Shown here: in pieces, positions 6,286-6,850 of the stretch
How positions within the stretch are numbered: the first letter of the stretch is position 1
Layout of the letters: each line of letters begins with the position of its first letter
Assembly: GCA_050249455.1 (NCBI GenBank)
Contig: JBFWQM010000263.1
Coordinates: 1-6,850, forward strand
DNA: 6,850 bases
Direction: 5' to 3'
DNA from: JBFWQM01 sp050249455
GTDB taxonomy: Bacteria; Pseudomonadota; Alphaproteobacteria; MPNO01; VGEU01
The notes under the pieces: model-generated
What the model saw: the letters and a program-made list of their open reading frames with translations, nothing else
Database searches by the model: none
What the model was told of the DNA's origin: nothing
Position numbers and translations under genes: made by a program

Positions 6286-6487
6286 CGCCGCCCCCGGCCG
6301 CATCGCCCGCCGGACGGCGACGGCGCGGCAGCACGGCCTCCAGCGCCGCCACCTCTGCGGCGCGGGCGCGCAAGCTGCGCACACTCGCGATCAGGATGCC
6401 GCCCAGCACCGCCGCGCATAGCGCGTAGGCGGGCCACACGTACATCGCGTAGCCGCCCATCGCCGCGAAGTCCGCGATCTGGTCCAT
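6275..6487 (-). CDS. ccmD: Heme exporter / cytochrome maturation protein CcmD
   Basis: This 70-residue small membrane protein stabilises CcmC and helps release holo-CcmE from the CcmABCD complex. The N-terminal MDQIADFAAMGGYAMYVWPA, with its GGYAMYVWPAY segment (11-21), is characteristic of CcmD. One membrane helix (about 15-36) is followed by a basic helix (RSLRARAAEVAALEAVLPRRRR) and a Gly/Asp-rich tail. The length is within the family range. It begins three bases after the ccmC stop and overlaps ccmE by 11 bases, so the three genes are probably co-translated. Sequence conservation in CcmD is low, but motif plus position make the call secure. Confidence 0.93.
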   Translation of the reverse strand: MDQIADFAAMGGYAMYVWPAYALCAAVLGGILIASVRSLRARAAEVAALEAVLPRRRRPAGDAAGGGDDA

Positions 6488-6490
6488 CGC

Positions 6491-6850
6491 TCAGGCCACC
6501 GTCGCCTCGCCGGCGACCGGCCGGGCCGCCGCGGCGTGCACCTGGGCCAGCCGCAGCGCGCGCAGCCGGCGGGCGAGCAGCCCGGCCTGGACACGCAGCA
6601 GCAGCACGGCGACGAAGAACATCGTGAACCCCAGTCCCATCAGCAACAGCGGCGCCAACATCGAGGCGTGGATCGCCGGCCCGTCGAGCCGCATTACGCT
6701 GGCCGGCTGGTGCAGCGTGTTCCACCAGTCGACCGAGAACTTGATGATCGGCACGTTGACGACCCCGACGAGCGCGAGGATCGCGGCCGCGCGCTCGCCG
6801 CGCTGCGGGTCGTCGAAGGCGTGCGCCAGGGCGATCACGCCGAGATAAAG
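6491..6850 (-). CDS. ccmC: Heme exporter / heme-handling protein CcmC (C-terminal part)
   Basis: The last 119 codons of ccmC are present; the 5' part, including the WWD heme motif, lies beyond the right edge. The visible frame is open to position 6850 and begins LYLGVIALAHAFDD. NVPIIKFSVDWWNTLHQPAS is the conserved segment carrying the second heme-ligating histidine (equivalent to His184 of E. coli). A membrane helix (HASMLAPLLLMGLGFTMFFV and onward) and a basic cytoplasmic tail complete the protein. CcmC takes heme from CcmAB-dependent cycling and attaches it to the CcmE histidine. A GTG at 6838 within the visible part is not the start, since the frame and the family homology continue upstream. 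Confidence 0.96.
   Translation of the reverse strand, partial: LYLGVIALAHAFDDPQRGERAAAILALVGVVNVPIIKFSVDWWNTLHQPASVMRLDGPAIHASMLAPLLLMGLGFTMFFVAVLLLRVQAGLLARRLRALRLAQVHAAAARPVAGEATVA

Overview
The window is very GC-rich (about 70% by eye) and is almost filled by one minus-strand gene series. It holds the distal part of a System I (Ccm) cytochrome c maturation operon, read right to left as ccmC (5' end outside the window), ccmD, ccmE, ccmF, ccmG/dsbE, ccmH, ccmI. A gene for a periplasmic TRAP-transporter solute-binding protein follows on the same strand. The separate ccmH and ccmI genes, the style of the two-part CcmI, the base composition and the type of intergenic palindromic repeat all suggest an alphaproteobacterium. 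The uninterrupted ccmC-to-ccmI order fits a Rhodospirillales-like lineage better than Rhizobiales or Rhodobacterales, where these genes are often split between loci. The taxonomic assignment is inference.

Layout: 1-55 is the end of a palindromic repeat copy. 87-1124 (-) is the TRAP binding protein. 1125-1221 is a short spacer with a ribosome binding site and a weak promoter candidate. 1222-2652 (-) is ccmI, 2649-3134 (-) ccmH, 3134-3679 (-) ccmG and 3684-5666 (-) ccmF. 5667-5835 is a 169-base non-coding gap inside the operon, largely made of a three-hairpin repeat. 5836-6285 (-) is ccmE, 6275-6487 (-) ccmD and 6491-6850 (-) the C-terminal part of ccmC. No gap is longer than 169 bases, and I saw no rRNA, tRNA, CRISPR array, transposase or riboswitch.

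How the genes work together: CcmC with CcmD loads heme onto the conserved histidine of the membrane-anchored chaperone CcmE in the periplasm. CcmF takes heme from holo-CcmE and, with CcmH and CcmI, attaches it to the CXXCH site of apocytochrome c. CcmG and CcmH keep the apocytochrome cysteines reduced, and CcmI holds the apocytochrome through its TPR domains. The junctions are tight (overlaps of 11, 4 and 1 bases, gaps of 3 and 4), indicating translational coupling; the ccmE-ccmF junction is the only exception. The ABC subunits CcmA and CcmB are probably encoded just beyond position 6850.

Nothing here looks like an undescribed system. The main points worth a second look are the compound palindromic repeat inside the operon, its sister copy at the left edge, the two-block TPR architecture of CcmI, and the TRAP binding-protein gene following the ccm genes.
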